DNA from: Stenotrophomonas africana
Lineage (GTDB): Bacteria > Pseudomonadota > Gammaproteobacteria > Xanthomonadales > Xanthomonadaceae
Assembly (NCBI RefSeq): GCF_013004645.1
Contig: NZ_JABEME010000005.1
Span: 62,001 to 126,000 of the forward strand
Length of the DNA: 64,000 bases
Reading direction: 5' to 3'
In this document: positions 26,988-34,698 of the stretch, piece after piece
How positions within the stretch are numbered: position 1 is the first letter of the stretch
Layout: each line of letters starts with the position of its first letter
Notes under the pieces: generated by a model
Seen by the model: only the letters and a program-made list of their open reading frames with translations
Told to the model about the DNA's origin: nothing
Databases searched by the model: none
Translations under genes and position numbers: made by a program

Positions 26988-27245
26988 ATGCAGAGCACGC
27001 TCCAGGTCACGCTGTTCGGCCCGCTTGGCGACAGCCCGGCGTTGCAGTTGCCGGGGCTGGAGGGGCCGTCGGTGGCCATCCAGGAATCGGCCCTGCGGCG
27101 GTTGGTTTCCGACCTCTACACCGCGCGTTCCCTGCTCAACCCCGAGCAGCTGGACGAGGCCCGGCAGGAACTGGATCGCGTGCTGGAACGCTGGGCCGAC
27201 ATCCACGAGGGCCTGCTGCTGGACGTGGAAGTGCATGGCAAATGA
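26988..27245 (+). CDS. Hypothetical 85-residue protein
   Basis: An acidic protein with a short beta start (TLQVTLFGPL) and a long predicted helix (ALRRLVSDLYTARSLL... QLDEARQELDRVLERWADIHEGLLLD). No signal or membrane segment and no family recognised. Codon use looks like neighbouring genes and the frame is well kept, so it is probably real. It ends 118 bases before the aromatic leader peptide. Confidence 0.6.
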   Translation: MQSTLQVTLFGPLGDSPALQLPGLEGPSVAIQESALRRLVSDLYTARSLLNPEQLDEARQELDRVLERWADIHEGLLLDVEVHGK

Positions 27246-27327
27246 GCGACGTTGCGTGGTTGCCGCCGTGTAGGCCGGGCGGGCGCGTATCCCGCTGAAC
27301 CGCGTCCCCAGTTGCGGATGAAACATT

Positions 27328-27355
27328 TTGCACTGCGCAAAAGCTGTGCTATCAA
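27328..27355 (+). promoter_or_regulatory. Probable promoter of the DAHP synthase leader
   Basis: TTGCAC at 27328-27333, a 16-base spacer, TATCAA at 27350-27355, nine bases before the leader ATG. A TTTTGC-ACTGC-GCAAAA inverted repeat (27326-27342) overlaps the -35 box and could be an operator. Confidence 0.55.
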
Positions 27356-27363
27356 TAGATCCC

Positions 27364-27441
27364 ATGAACGCAGCCCCCACCAGCTTTTACTGGTATTACT
27401 TTCCGAAGCCACTGGCGGAGGAAGGACTGCGCTCACCCTGA
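27364..27441 (+). CDS. Aromatic leader peptide (attenuator)
   Basis: A 25-residue open frame whose residues 8-13 are F-Y-W-Y-Y-F, six aromatic codons in a row covering all three aromatic amino acids. It lies 100 bases before the DAHP synthase ATG and is followed by an intrinsic terminator (27466-27494). This is the layout of a ribosome-mediated attenuator: starvation for phenylalanine, tyrosine or tryptophan stalls the ribosome in the run and lets transcription continue. A CTGGCGG at 27412-27418 inside the leader is identical to the 3' arm of the terminator and can pair with its 5' arm (27469-27475). Confidence 0.88.
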   Translation: MNAAPTSFYWYYFPKPLAEEGLRSP

Positions 27442-27465
27442 AGAAAGCTTCAGACGCATTCCCGA

Positions 27466-27494
27466 AAGCCGCCAGCGAACCTGGCGGCTTTTTT
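27466..27494 (+). terminator. Attenuator terminator before DAHP synthase
   Basis: AAGCCGCCAG (27466-27475), loop CGAAC, CTGGCGGCTT (27481-27490), then a T run to 27494. A small CTGAAG/CTTCAG hairpin (27438-27453) spans the leader stop codon just upstream. Confidence 0.9.
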
Positions 27495-27540
27495 CATGCC
27501 GCCACGCTGGGGACCCCCAACGTTCCGGAGATCTCCCGCA

Positions 27541-28614
27541 ATGCCCCCGCACACCGACGACCTGCGTATCCGCACCATCGAACCGCTGACACCGCCTGCC
27601 CAGCTGCTGGCGATGCTGCCCTGTGACGATGAAGCCTCCGACACCGTCAGCGCCTCGCGCGCGGCCCTGCACCAGATCCTGCACGGCCGCGACGACCGCC
27701 TGGCGGTGGTGGTCGGCCCGTGCTCGATCCATGACCCGAAGGCCGCCATCGAGTACGCCCAGCGCCTGAAGCCGCTGCGCGACGCGCTGGCCGGCGAACT
27801 GGAAATCGTCATGCGCGTGTACTTCGAGAAGCCGCGCACCACGGTGGGCTGGAAGGGCCTGATCAACGACCCGGACCTGGATGGCAGCTTCAGGATCGAC
27901 AAGGGCCTGCGCATTGCCCGTGGCCTGCTGCGCGACATCAACAAGCTCGGCCTGCCGGCCGGTGTCGAGTTCCTCGACGTGATCTCGCCGCAGTACATCG
28001 CCGATCTGGTGGCCTGGGGCGCCATTGGTGCGCGCACCACCGAAAGCCAGGTGCACCGCGAACTGGCCTCGGGGCTGTCGTGCCCGGTCGGCTTCAAGAA
28101 CGGCACCGATGGCAACGTGAAGATCGCCGCTGACGCGGTGGGTGCGGCGTCCAATCCGCATCACTTCCTGTCGGTCACCAAGCAGGGTGGCACCGCCATC
28201 GTGTCGACCACCGGCAACCCGGACTGCCACGTGATCCTGCGCGGCGGCAAGCAGCCGAACTACGACGCGACCAGTGTCGCCGAGGCCTGCCAGGTGCTGG
28301 CCAAGGCCAAGCTGCCGACGCGCCTGATGATCGACGCCAGCCATGCCAACAGCCTGAAGAACCCGGAGAACCAGCCGAAGGTGATCGAGGACATCGCCGT
28401 TCAGCTGGAAGACGGCGAACAGCGCATCGTTGGCGTGATGATCGAGAGCCATCTGGTCGGTGGCCGCCAGGAACTGGTGGAAGGCCAGCCGCTGGTCTAC
28501 GGGCAGAGCATCACCGATGGCTGCATCGACTGGGACACCACCGTGACGGTGCTGGAGCGACTGGCCGCGGCCGTGCGCGCCCGTCGCGACGTAAAGGTGT
28601 CCGAAGCCGCTTGA
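27541..28614 (+). CDS. aroG: 3-deoxy-7-phosphoheptulonate (DAHP) synthase, type I
   Basis: A 357-residue enzyme joining phosphoenolpyruvate and erythrose-4-phosphate, the first step of the shikimate pathway to aromatic amino acids. AroF/G/H signatures: VVVGPCSIHDPKAAIEYAQRL, MRVYFEKPRTTVGWKGLINDP, GVEFLDVISPQYIADLVAWGAIGARTTESQ and DASHANSLKNP. The ATG at 27541 follows a GGAG. Expression is predicted to be set by the upstream leader-attenuator, which senses all three end products as charged tRNAs. Which of the AroF/G/H isozymes it corresponds to cannot be decided here. Confidence 0.95.
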   Translation: MPPHTDDLRIRTIEPLTPPAQLLAMLPCDDEASDTVSASRAALHQILHGRDDRLAVVVGPCSIHDPKAAIEYAQRLKPLRDALAGELEIVMRVYFEKPRTTVGWKGLINDPDLDGSFRIDKGLRIARGLLRDINKLGLPAGVEFLDVISPQYIADLVAWGAIGARTTESQVHRELASGLSCPVGFKNGTDGNVKIAADAVGAASNPHHFLSVTKQGGTAIVSTTGNPDCHVILRGGKQPNYDATSVAEACQVLAKAKLPTRLMIDASHANSLKNPENQPKVIEDIAVQLEDGEQRIVGVMIESHLVGGRQELVEGQPLVYGQSITDGCIDWDTTVTVLERLAAAVRARRDVKVSEAA

Positions 28615-28768
28615 GTGCGGCATGTGTGTGGATGGCGGCCAGCGCCTGCGGGGGTGCGGCCGCGATCAGGGTCGGTCGGAGTTGGAGACCGGCCCATCTG
28701 CACCGGCGATGCGCCTGGCGCTGCGCATGAGCGACAGCGCCAGGTACATCGCCGGGGTGGTGTGAGAC

Positions 28769-28791
28769 GTAGATCCACGCCATGCGTGGAT
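28769..28791. repeat. GTAG repeat, ATCCACGC variant
   Basis: Lies between aroG and the atypical gene at 28889. The gap 28615-28888 holds no other recognisable feature. Confidence 0.88.
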
Positions 28792-28888
28792 ATCAGCGAG
28801 CCACACGGCAGGATTTCGGAAGAGTTGTATGGAGTCCTCCTGCAATTTCGGCCGAAGATGGGGTTCCTCGCCTGACTGGACCCCGCCG

Positions 28889-29737
28889 ATGCGTGTTTTC
28901 CCGGATGACAACTTTCTGGATTCAGCTTGTCGGTCGATTTCCGGTAAAGCTGCCAAGGCGCTCGTGAGCTTGAAAGGCGGACGAATCGCAGAAGATGCCG
29001 TATCTGTCATCGAAGACTGGTTTGAGCCGTCCCTCAAGAAGGCGCGCCTGCTGGCGGATCTTGATGAGAGAATCAGGATCCACAGCGGCGAAGGGGACCA
29101 GGGGCTGCTACGGCCTGCGCTGAAGGTCCGGGCGGTGATCGCGGCATCCCCCGAGCCCGCGCCCGATGACTACGAGCCTTCATTCAAAGTAGTGCCTGCG
29201 ACGACGCTAGGTGGCGACTGGCAATCCGACTGCGAGACCGACTGCGTGATTGTCGATGGTGACCTGATCGTAGACGGCACGCTGATACTGAACGACTTGA
29301 GCGAGACGCTCTGCGTGATCGTACTGGGGAGCCTCAGGGCCCGGAATCTCGACTGTGGTGGTTGGGTGTTCGTGCGTGATGAGCTGGAATGCGATCATCT
29401 GTACGCGTGCTCACTCAATGATGGGATTCTGTCCGTAGGTGGCAACATCACTGTTCAGACCTTCCTCGAGACCGGCACCTACACACAAGTGGCGGGGCAC
29501 CTGACCGCTAGCTACCTCGGCAGCATCCACAACTCCATTGACGTGGAGGGCAAAGTGAACTGTCCAGGCTTCGAAAGACGGTCTGATAGCGACTACTTGT
29601 GCGAATGGATCGATCCTGTGTTGCTGGAAGCCGACGATTCCGACGGCGATTGGGGATGTGGACGCCAACGGTATCCGTCGGCTGACTATCCAGAGCGGAT
29701 ACGCGCGGGGGGCAGCCCCATGAAGTTCGTGCTCTAG
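28889..29737 (+). CDS. Hypothetical protein, atypical composition, bactofilin-like beta region
   Basis: About 282 residues from ATG 28889 (an in-frame ATG at 28829 would add 20). No ribosome site is obvious. The N-terminal third is helical. The middle (DCVIVDGDLIVDGTLILND, VIVLGSLRARNLDCGG, GILSVGGNITVQTF) has the regular short strands and glycines of a beta-helix, as in polymer-forming bactofilin-like or cell-surface proteins. GC content is visibly lower and codon use differs from neighbours. It is bracketed by two GTAG repeats, the right one providing its TAG stop. No function can be named; immunity-like or self-recognition cargo is one speculation. Confidence 0.65.
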   Translation: MRVFPDDNFLDSACRSISGKAAKALVSLKGGRIAEDAVSVIEDWFEPSLKKARLLADLDERIRIHSGEGDQGLLRPALKVRAVIAASPEPAPDDYEPSFKVVPATTLGGDWQSDCETDCVIVDGDLIVDGTLILNDLSETLCVIVLGSLRARNLDCGGWVFVRDELECDHLYACSLNDGILSVGGNITVQTFLETGTYTQVAGHLTASYLGSIHNSIDVEGKVNCPGFERRSDSDYLCEWIDPVLLEADDSDGDWGCGRQRYPSADYPERIRAGGSPMKFVL

Positions 29738-29790
29738 ATCTACGCCATGCGTGGATACCGCTCTTCTGTAGCGCCGGGCCATGCCCGGCG
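29734..29790. repeat. Two GTAG-type repeats in tandem
   Basis: A CTAGATCTACGCC-type copy (first base changed from G) overlaps the stop codon 29735-29737. A second, GTAGCGCCGGGCCATGCCCG, lies at 29768-29790. Confidence 0.8.
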
Positions 29791-29803
29791 AACACGCCAT
29801 CGT

Positions 29804-30421
29804 TCAATGCACTTCGTCGTGATAGACGAACTTCGGCATTTCCCAGCGGTAGTGGATCGCCAGCAGGCGCAGCGCGAAGCCGCCGCCCAGGCAGCACAGG
29901 ATCGCGGTGGCGTCGGCCACGCCCCAGTGCAGCAGCAACAGGTACGCCGCGCCGGTCAGCAGCGCGATGATCGCGTAGAGCTCCTTCTGGAAGATCAGCG
30001 GCACCTCGTTGCAGAGGATGTCGCGCAGCACGCCGCCGAACGCGCCGGTCAGCATGCCGGCGATCAGCACGATCGGCATTGCATGGCCGGCCTCGCGCGC
30101 GATCGAGCAGCCGATCAGGGTGAAGGCGATCAGGCCCAGCCCGTCGAGCACCAGAAAGGTGCGGCGGAAGTGGTGCATCCAGCGTGCGACCCAGGTGGCG
30201 ATCAGTGCCGCACACACGGTGAAGCCGAGGTACTCGGGATGTTTGACCCAGCCCAGCGGATAGTGGCCAAGCAGGATGTCGCGCAGTGAACCACCACCGA
30301 GGGCGGTGACGCAGGCGATCATGACCACGCCGAACAGGTCCATGCGGCGGCGGCCGGCAGAAAGTGCGCCGGTCATGGCTTCGGCGGAAATGGCGATCAG
30401 GTAGATGACGGACAGCAGCAT
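29804..30421 (-). CDS. yicG: UPF0126/YicG-family membrane protein (TRIC-like, glycine-linked)
   Basis: A 205-residue membrane protein with two copies of a three-helix unit, each holding [11 protein letters not shown] or [11 protein letters not shown], the signature of UPF0126. The family is related to trimeric cation channels, and members behind glycine riboswitches have been tied to glycine transport. The ATG at 30421 follows GGAG by eight bases. The 5' region carries a tandem glycine riboswitch (30514-30702), strong support for a glycine-related role. Confidence 0.92.
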   Translation of the reverse strand: MLLSVIYLIAISAEAMTGALSAGRRRMDLFGVVMIACVTALGGGSLRDILLGHYPLGWVKHPEYLGFTVCAALIATWVARWMHHFRRTFLVLDGLGLIAFTLIGCSIAREAGHAMPIVLIAGMLTGAFGGVLRDILCNEVPLIFQKELYAIIALLTGAAYLLLLHWGVADATAILCCLGGGFALRLLAIHYRWEMPKFVYHDEVH

Positions 30422-30513
30422 GGGACAGGCTCCGGGCGCGGTGGGGCCGGCCATGCGCGCATACCGCCATTGCCTGCGCAATGACGGGATGACGATGACC
30501 GGTGCCGCTCCCG

Positions 30514-30702
30514 CTGTCCTTTTGCCTGAGAGTTCAGCGGCATGGGCCGCGTGCCCCTTCGGCGGATGGTCCCGGGCGTGCCCGTTGACCTCTCTCCAGC
30601 TCGGCGAGTCGAATGCATGGTTGGTGGGATTCCAGCCCACCGGCCTGAGCGATCATGGGAGCCTGCGCCTTCGGCGGGCGCCAGCGCGGCGCCTCTCTCC
30701 TG
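30514..30702 (-). promoter_or_regulatory. Tandem glycine riboswitch
   Basis: Read on the minus strand: two GGAGAGAGG blocks (starting at 30700 and 30597), each followed by a CCGAAGG motif and a CTCAGGC block, with the typical 3' end CTCTCAGGCAAAAGGAC. This is the two-aptamer glycine riboswitch, located 92 bases before the UPF0126 start. A CTGTCC just before that ATG can pair with the riboswitch terminal GGACAG, hinting at control of translation. Confidence 0.95.
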
Positions 30703-30752
30703 CATTCGGGCGCCAGTATATCCGCTGCAGTGCAGCACGGCATAATCCGGGC

Positions 30753-31028
30753 ATGGCCCCGTCCCTCCGCCCGTGGTTCCTGTACCTGCTCGAATGCCGC
30801 GACGGCAGCTTTTACGCCGGCATCAGCACTGATGTGGAGGCGCGTTTTGCCGCCCACCAAGCGGGCAAGGGCGCGCGCTACACCCGGGCAAGGCCGCCGC
30901 TGCGCGTGCTGGCCGTGCGCGAGTACCCGGACCGGGCCGCCGCCTCGCGGGCCGAATGGCAGCTCAAGCAGCAGCCGCGCGAACGCAAGCTGGCCTGGCT
31001 GCAGGCGTCGGATCCTGCGCTTCTGTAG
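30753..31028 (+). CDS. GIY-YIG nuclease-fold protein (YhbQ-like)
   Basis: A 91-residue single-domain protein: [32 protein letters not shown] has the tyrosines, arginine and histidine of the GIY-YIG fold, and [15 protein letters not shown] matches the UPF0213/YhbQ group. These proteins are structure-specific nucleases or DNA-damage related; the precise role is uncertain. The TAG stop is part of a GTAG repeat. Confidence 0.88.
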   Translation: MAPSLRPWFLYLLECRDGSFYAGISTDVEARFAAHQAGKGARYTRARPPLRVLAVREYPDRAAASRAEWQLKQQPRERKLAWLQASDPALL

Positions 31029-31120
31029 AGCCGAGCCCACGCTCGGCTGTTGTTGCTGCTGCCTGATGGTGAAGCCGAGCATGGGCTCGGCTCTACAGTA
31101 GGTCCACGCCACGCGTGGAT
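31025..31120. repeat. SMAG/REP dimer plus ATCCACGC-variant copy
   Basis: An inverted dimer at 31025-31096 (GTAG head holds the GIY-YIG stop codon, CTAC tail at 31093-31096) is followed immediately by a third unit at 31098-31120 with the GTCCACGC stem. Confidence 0.92.
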
Positions 31121-31175
31121 GGGCGCTTCCAGCCATGCCATGATCGCCCCGCGGCCCTCAGCGCTGGAGACCCGG

Positions 31176-31607
31176 ATGTCCACGATCGCCCTGCTGTTCG
31201 CTCTCTCCGCAGCAACGAGCCCCGCCGCCGACCCGGCCACCCTCGCGGCCATCGAAGCCACCTGCCACGACTACATCGATGGCCAGCTGGAGGCCGATCC
31301 GCAGCGCGTCGCCCGCTCTCTGCACCCGGACCTGGCCAAGCGCGCGGTCCTCGGCGATACGCCCGACGAACGCCTGGGCCTGCGCCGCATGTCGAAGGAA
31401 GAACTGGTCTCGCTGACGAAGCAGGGCGCGCTGAAAACTCCGAAGGATCAGTGGGACCGCCGCTGTACGGTGCTGGACGTGACCGGCAACGCTGCCTCGG
31501 TACGGCTGGAAACCCCGTGGTTCGTCGACTACTTCCACATGGGGCAATTCGACCAGCGCTGGGTCATCGTCAACGCGCTGTGGTACCCGAAACCGAAGGC
31601 GCCGTAG
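31176..31607 (+). CDS. Exported NTF2-like/lumazine-binding-type protein
   Basis: A 143-residue protein with a short signal peptide (MSTIALLFALSAATSPAA) and an NTF2-like cone fold (LAAIEATCHDYIDGQLEADPQRVARSLHPDLAKR... ASVRLETPWFVDYFHMGQFDQRWVIVNALW), most like the putative lumazine-binding group. Ligand unknown. GGAGA lies five bases before the ATG. Its TAG stop is supplied by the next GTAG repeat. Confidence 0.82.
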   Translation: MSTIALLFALSAATSPAADPATLAAIEATCHDYIDGQLEADPQRVARSLHPDLAKRAVLGDTPDERLGLRRMSKEELVSLTKQGALKTPKDQWDRRCTVLDVTGNAASVRLETPWFVDYFHMGQFDQRWVIVNALWYPKPKAP

Positions 31608-31673
31608 AGCCAAGCCCATGCTCGGCTTCTGCCAATCCGCGCGAAGTGCAGCCGGGCATGGCTCGGCTCCACA
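31604..31673. repeat. SMAG/REP dimer between convergent genes
   Basis: GTAGAGCCAAGCCCATGCTC at 31604, facing an inverted copy ending near 31673. The head contains the NTF2-like stop codon. Confidence 0.88.
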
Positions 31674-31690
31674 GGAACATGCGTGCAGCC

Positions 31691-32971
31691 CTACCGCCTC
31701 GGCCGACGGTCTTCCTGGTCATCACCGAAGATGATGCGCGCGCTGCGCTGGTAGCTCCAGTACGCCACGGCCCAGTTCAGCAGCACCACGATGCGGTTGC
31801 GGAAACCGATCAGGAAGAACACGTGCGCGGCCAGCCAGAACCACCAGGCCAGCACGCCCGAAAGCTGCAGCCGGCCCAAGTGCACGATCGCGGCCATGCG
31901 GCCGATGGTGGCCAGGTTGCCGAAGTCGGCGTACTTGAACGGACCGGGCTCGGTCTTGCCGTGCAGGCGCGCGCGGATCACCTCGGCCACATACTTGCCC
32001 ATCTGCTTGGCGGCAGGGGCAACGCCAGGCACCGGCTTGCCGTTGGCCTGGTTCAGCGCGGCCAGATCGCCGGCCACGAACAGTTCCGGGTGGCCAGGCA
32101 GGGTGAGGTCGGGTTGCACCTGCACGCGGCCGGCGCGGTCCAGCGGCACGTCCAGCGTGCGCGCCAGCGGTGAAGCGGCCACACCGGCGGCCCACACCAC
32201 CGTGCGTGCCGGCACGAACTGATCGCCGAGCCTGAAGCCCTGGCTGTCGATGTCGCTCACCGGGGTGCCGGTCAGCACTTCCACGCCCAGTTTTTCCAGT
32301 TGCCGGCGCGCCTTCAACGAAAGCACTTCCGGGAACGAAGACAGTACGCGTGGCCCGGCCTCGACCAGCCGCACTTTCGCACTGGCCGGATCAATGTGGC
32401 GGAACTCATTGCGCAGCGTATGGCGCGCGATCTCGGCCAGGGTGCCCGCCAGTTCGACGCCGGTAGGTCCACCGCCCACCACGGCGAAGCTCAGCCATGC
32501 GGCCTTCTTCTCAGGGTCCGGTTCCGCCTCGGCGCGTTCGAACGCCAGCAGCAGCTTGCGGCGCAGCGCGATGGCATCGTCCAGTGTCTTCAGGCCAGGC
32601 GCATCCTCGGCCCATTGGTCGTTGCCGAAATAGGCGTGGGTGGCGCCGGTGGCCAGCAGCAGGCTGTCGTAGTCCAGCGTACTGCCATCGGCCATGCGGA
32701 TCTGCCGGGCCTGCTTGTCAATGGTCACCACTTCGCCGAGGCGGACTTCCACATTGCGCTGGTGGCCGAGGATGTGGCGCAGCGGTGCGGCGATATCCGG
32801 AGCGGACAGACCGGCGGTGGCCACCTGGTACAGCAGCGGCTGGAACAGGTGATGGTTGCGGCGGTCGACCAGGGTGATGCGTATGCGCTCGCGGGCCAGG
32901 GCACGGGTGGCCCAGAGGCCGGCAAAACCGCCGCCGACAACAACCAGGTGGGGAACGCGCTCGCGACTCAT
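31691..32971 (-). CDS. ndh: Type II NADH dehydrogenase
   Basis: A 426-residue single-subunit NADH:quinone oxidoreductase that feeds electrons to the respiratory chain without pumping protons. FAD site VVVGGGFAGLWATRAL at the N-terminus, second dinucleotide motif FAVVGGGPTGVELAG near residue 165, FAD-binding LFVAGDLAAL near 300, and a C-terminal hydrophobic region (AWWFWLAAHVFFLIGF) that anchors it to the inner membrane. Length is normal. It stands alone, divergent from the NYN-domain gene. Confidence 0.93.
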   Translation of the reverse strand: MSRERVPHLVVVGGGFAGLWATRALARERIRITLVDRRNHHLFQPLLYQVATAGLSAPDIAAPLRHILGHQRNVEVRLGEVVTIDKQARQIRMADGSTLDYDSLLLATGATHAYFGNDQWAEDAPGLKTLDDAIALRRKLLLAFERAEAEPDPEKKAAWLSFAVVGGGPTGVELAGTLAEIARHTLRNEFRHIDPASAKVRLVEAGPRVLSSFPEVLSLKARRQLEKLGVEVLTGTPVSDIDSQGFRLGDQFVPARTVVWAAGVAASPLARTLDVPLDRAGRVQVQPDLTLPGHPELFVAGDLAALNQANGKPVPGVAPAAKQMGKYVAEVIRARLHGKTEPGPFKYADFGNLATIGRMAAIVHLGRLQLSGVLAWWFWLAAHVFFLIGFRNRIVVLLNWAVAYWSYQRSARIIFGDDQEDRRPRR

Positions 32972-33094
32972 CGACTCACTCCAGTGGGGGCATTGGGGGA
33001 AGCGCCTGGCATCTTCGCATGATGGCCCCCTGTCACGTCAGCGCCCGTGTGGATCGGCGATACTCGGGTTCAGGCAACGGCCCGTGAGGAGCCC

Positions 33095-33874
33095 ATGAGC
33101 GAACCGGAAAAGCGCATCGCCCTGTTGATCGACGCCGACAATGCGCCCGCATCGAAGATCGACGAGGTCCTGGCCGAAGTCGCCCGCTACGGCGTGGCGA
33201 ACGTGCGCCGCGCCTATGGCAACTGGAAGAGCCCGCGGTTGAAGGGCTGGGAGGCGGTTCTGCACGAATATGCGATCCGCCCGATCCAGCAGTTCGCCTA
33301 CAGCAAGGGCAAGAATGCCTCGGACATGGCGATGGTGATCGACGCCATGGACCTGCTGTACGCGCGCAACCTCGATGGCTTCGCCATCGTGTCCAGCGAT
33401 GCCGATTTCACCCCGATGGTGATGCGCCTGCTGACCGATGGTGTGAAGGTGTATGGCTTCGGCGAGAAGAAAACCCCGGAGCCGTTCGTCAACGCGTGCT
33501 CGAAGTTCACCTACCTGGAAGCGCTGGGCCAGACCCATGCCAGCGTGCCGGATACCGAACAGGCTTCCAGCGAACAGGCATCGAACGAGCCTGTGGCCAA
33601 CGACGATGCCCGGCCACGCAAGAGCGGTGCGGAAATGCGCAGCGATACCCGGCTGGTGAAGATGCTGCGCCGCGCGGTGTCCTCGGCCGAGGGCGAGGAT
33701 GGCTGGTCGCATCTTGGGCCCGTGGGTAGCCAGATCGGCAACCAGGCGTCGTTCGATCCGCGCAACTACGGTTACGGCAAGCTCAGTGACCTGCTGGCCG
33801 CGATCGGTCTGTTCGAGCTGAAGAAGGACGGCAAGTCATCCTACGTGCGCGCGCTGCCGAAAAAGAACCGGTAG
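33095..33874 (+). CDS. NYN-domain protein with C-terminal LOTUS/OST-HTH domain
   Basis: A 259-residue protein. The NYN (PIN-like) nuclease domain spans about 1-150: acidic residues in LLIDADNAPAS, DMAMVIDAMDLLY and IVSSDADFTPMV would bind metal. A spacer rich in acidic and alanine residues leads to a C-terminal winged-helix LOTUS/OST-HTH domain (VGSQIGNQASFDPRNYGYGKLSDLLAAIG). Such proteins probably act on RNA. GAGGAG precedes the ATG at a good distance. The stop TAG lies in a GTAG repeat. Confidence 0.9.
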   Translation: MSEPEKRIALLIDADNAPASKIDEVLAEVARYGVANVRRAYGNWKSPRLKGWEAVLHEYAIRPIQQFAYSKGKNASDMAMVIDAMDLLYARNLDGFAIVSSDADFTPMVMRLLTDGVKVYGFGEKKTPEPFVNACSKFTYLEALGQTHASVPDTEQASSEQASNEPVANDDARPRKSGAEMRSDTRLVKMLRRAVSSAEGEDGWSHLGPVGSQIGNQASFDPRNYGYGKLSDLLAAIGLFELKKDGKSSYVRALPKKNR

Positions 33875-33893
33875 TGCCGGCCGCTGACCGGCA
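33871..33893. repeat. GTAG repeat, GCCGGC variant
   Basis: GTAGTGCCGGCCGCTGACCG then GCA; the TAG is the stop of the NYN gene. Confidence 0.85.
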
Positions 33894-33988
33894 ATGCCCG
33901 GATGCCAGATCCGGCATGCGGCACGTACACACCCCACCCGATCAGGCGTATCGTTGCCGCTCGCATTGCCAGCAAGGAAAAAACCCGC

Positions 33989-34609
33989 ATGTTGAAGATC
34001 TGGGGCCGCCGCAATTCCAGTAACGTCCGCAAGGTGCTGTGGTGCGCCGAGGAAATTGGCCTGCCGTATGAATCCATCGAGGTTGGTGGCAGCCATGGCG
34101 GCACGCAGACGCCGGAGTACCTGGCGATGAACCCCAACAGCCTGGTGCCGGTGATCGAAGACCACGGCCTGCCGCTGTGGGAGTCGAATGCCATCGTGCG
34201 TTACCTGAGCGCACGCTACGCGCTGGGCACGCTGTACGCCGAAGACCCGATGGAACGTGCCCAGGCCGAGAAGTGGATGGACTGGAGTACCTCGCGGATG
34301 GCGCCGCTGTACACCGACCTGATCTGGGGCATCATGCGCACCGCCCCGGCCGACCGTGACGAAGCGCGGATCAATGCCGCCATCGTGCGCGCCGGCGACT
34401 ACCTGGCGATGGCCGATGCCACGCTGGCCAGGCAGCCGTGGCTGTCGGGCGAGACATTCGCGATGGGTGACATTCCGCTGGGCTCGCTGGTCTATGCCTG
34501 GTTCGAACTGCCGATCCAGCGCCCGGAACTGCCGCACCTGGCCGACTGGTACGCGCGCCTGCGCGAGCGGCCGGCCTACCAGCGCGGCGTGATGTCGCCG
34601 CTGACGTAA
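33989..34609 (+). CDS. Glutathione S-transferase family protein
   Basis: A 206-residue GST: LKIWGRRNSSNVRKVLWCAEE (the serine-rich active-site turn), NPNSLVPVIED cis-proline loop, LWESNAIVRYLSARY glutathione site and a helical C-terminal half with FAMGDIPLGSLVY. It is not closely related to the GST at 20420. Start ATG 33989 follows AAGGAAA. The substrate is unknown. It is convergent with priA, with a REP dimer between. Confidence 0.9.
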   Translation: MLKIWGRRNSSNVRKVLWCAEEIGLPYESIEVGGSHGGTQTPEYLAMNPNSLVPVIEDHGLPLWESNAIVRYLSARYALGTLYAEDPMERAQAEKWMDWSTSRMAPLYTDLIWGIMRTAPADRDEARINAAIVRAGDYLAMADATLARQPWLSGETFAMGDIPLGSLVYAWFELPIQRPELPHLADWYARLRERPAYQRGVMSPLT

Positions 34610-34624
34610 GCGGCAGGGCCGTTG

Positions 34625-34683
34625 GTAGAGTCGAGCTTGCTCGACTGCTTCTGCATGAGGCAGTCGAGCAAGCTCGACTCTAC
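34625..34683. repeat. SMAG/REP dimer, TCGAGCTTGCTCGA variant
   Basis: GTAGAGTCGAGCTTGCTCGA facing its inverted copy ending in CTCTAC, between the convergent GST and priA genes; likely a two-way terminator. Confidence 0.92.
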
Positions 34684-34698
34684 GCAGCACCGACCGGA

